Positions 16,693-17,733 of a DNA stretch of 17,733 nucleotides are shown piece after piece. The notes below the pieces were generated by a model. It had not been told where the DNA came from. It worked only from the letters and a program-made list of their open reading frames with translations, and searched no databases. This DNA is from Burkholderiaceae bacterium. GTDB lineage: Bacteria; Pseudomonadota; Gammaproteobacteria; Burkholderiales; Burkholderiaceae_D. The DNA lies in assembly GCA_014379395.1 (NCBI GenBank), contig JACMLV010000268.1, positions 1 through 17,733 of the forward strand. The letters run 5' to 3'. The position numbers and the translations under genes are program-made. Every line of letters begins with the position of its first letter. The stretch's first letter is position 1.

Positions 16693-17688
16693 CAATGCGC
16701 GCAGCGAGCGCAAGCCATCGCAGTGGGAGTCTGCGAGGAGTAAGTACAGCAACGATGGCTCGGCGTGCATTACAGCGATACGTTCCCGTGCGATAAATTC
16801 CAGCATGCGCTCCGGATTCGTTTCAGGAGTCGATTGGATTACCAGTTGCGCACCGTAGGCAAGCGGCCACAGACATTTCCAAGCAAACGTACTTAAGGAA
16901 CAATTTGCATTTAGCATAAGCGAATCACCCTGACTAATTGGACTGAATTCTTGAATCATCGCCAATTTGCCAACAATGGATTGATGTGTGATATAGGCAA
17001 AATTCGAACTATCTGCCGAGGTAAAAGTAGCAATGACATAAGCGGGCGATAAGATTCCGGTCGGATATTCATGAGGCCAGGAATAGGGTAAATCCACGCC
17101 GCTTTCACCGCAAAGAATAGTCTTCGCGTTGGGCGCCATAAGCCGGTTCGAAGAGTCCCCATCCAGAATAACGATCGCCGAATCGGATTTGCCGAGCATG
17201 GCGGCCATGCGCTCGGGCTCCTGTGTCGGATCAAGCAGCAGGTAGGCGCCTCCCGCTTTCAGTATGGCCAGAACCGCCCGAACCATGGTGATTGAAGGCG
17301 TCATACAGACCACGCAAACATGCCCGGAACCAACTCCAGCTTGTTGTAGTTTCGCTGCCAAGCCATCCGCCTGACAGTCCAATTCACCGTAGGTGAGCTG
17401 CGCGCGGTCAGACTTTATTGCCCCTGCACCCGGATTTAGCTGGGCGTGCACCTCGAAGCGGTGATGCACGCTGTGAATGAGGAAATTATTAAACGGATCA
17501 AGGCGGATCGCGCGCTCACACGGATACACGTGAGGCGAATCGAGCATTTCCTGATGGCGATCCGCAATTTCCGCGATCAGGGTGCCGTTGATCACGGTGG
17601 GCGGTCTCAGGTATAACAATTCGTCCATGCCCAACCAAAGAACATTATCTTCAGAAAACCTCAATCCGGATTCCTGTTTCGCGTTCAT
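16645..17688 (-). CDS. Truncated, degenerate NRPS-type adenylation domain protein
   Basis: About 347 residues similar to the first half of an NRPS adenylation (AMP-binding) domain. Numbered from the ATG at 17694, A1-like LTYGELD (100-106) and A2-like LAILKAGGAYLLLDP (142-156) are well kept. The A3 P-loop, usually a TSGSTGxPKG sequence, reads TFTSADSSNFAYITHQS (223-239), without the Gly, Thr and Lys that bind ATP phosphates. The A4 region keeps WPLAYGAQLVI, but the Asp that holds the amino group of an amino acid appears to be Ser. The protein ends at about the LRALFCAN segment, before A5 to A10 and the catalytic Lys. It cannot be a normal adenylating enzyme. ATG codons at 17694 and 17688 are both possible; GAGG lies 8 bases before the second, and an in-frame TAA lies just upstream. 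It leads the synthase on the same strand by 94 bases. It may be a pseudogene or a structural remnant. Confidence 0.7.
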   Translation of the reverse strand: MNAKQESGLRFSEDNVLWLGMDELLYLRPPTVINGTLIAEIADRHQEMLDSPHVYPCERAIRLDPFNNFLIHSVHHRFEVHAQLNPGAGAIKSDRAQLTYGELDCQADGLAAKLQQAGVGSGHVCVVCMTPSITMVRAVLAILKAGGAYLLLDPTQEPERMAAMLGKSDSAIVILDGDSSNRLMAPNAKTILCGESGVDLPYSWPHEYPTGILSPAYVIATFTSADSSNFAYITHQSIVGKLAMIQEFSPISQGDSLMLNANCSLSTFAWKCLWPLAYGAQLVIQSTPETNPERMLEFIARERIAVMHAEPSLLYLLLADSHCDGLRSLRALFCANQRSTGTSGTTT

Positions 17689-17733
17689 CTCCATACCCTC
17701 TCTAGACTTCGATTACCATCCAGGCTGAGTTCA

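Noticed and set aside
17695..17733. A promoter for the operon
   Set aside because: Only 39 bases are available before the first gene, and no clear -35/-10 pair is seen. The promoter is probably outside the window.

Overview
The window is GC-rich and coding-dense, and all nine genes I accept lie on the minus strand, so the biological order runs from high to low coordinates. Signal-peptide periplasmic and LolC/E-type transporter components point to a Gram-negative bacterium. Base composition and the style of the megasynthase suggest a proteobacterium, perhaps a beta-proteobacterium of the Burkholderiales, but this is inference. I see no rRNA, tRNA, CRISPR array or intact insertion sequence.

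Core (16550 to 6103): a 2473-residue type I synthase (tandem FMN-dependent nitronate-monooxygenase-like barrels, then KS-AT-ACP-KR), a type III polyketide synthase of the chalcone/stilbene synthase family, and a dehydratase fused to a phosphopantetheinyl transferase. Together these hold every activity needed to build a fully reduced long acyl chain on an ACP (KS, AT, ACP, KR, DH, ER-like, PPTase) and hand it to a type III PKS. The closest known logic is the Azotobacter vinelandii ars operon, where type I FAS proteins (ArsA, ArsD) feed type III PKSs (ArsB, ArsC) to make alkylresorcinols and alkylpyrones. Here only one type III PKS is present.

Export and tailoring (6040 to 1872): a LolD/MacB-type ABC ATPase, a LolC/E- or FtsX-type permease, a LolA-like periplasmic lipid carrier with a signal peptide, and a GT4-type glycosyltransferase. 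Genes here overlap or are a few tens of bases apart, which suggests one transcript. My reading is a dedicated pathway that makes a phenolic (alkylresorcinol- or alkylpyrone-like) lipid, possibly glycosylates it, and moves it to the outer membrane.

Edges: both ends of the run carry proteins with damaged catalytic motifs. At the 5' end of the operon (17694 to 16645) is a truncated adenylation domain without a recognisable P-loop, whose natural C-terminus seems to lie in another reading frame that ends three bases before the synthase start. At the 3' end (1809 to 277) is an HsdM-like adenine methylase in which the NPPF catalytic motif reads AAPF. Other notable points are a strong ribosome binding site and ATG inside the synthase that could yield a separate ACP-KR protein, and a run of eight G directly before the start codon of the LolA-like gene.
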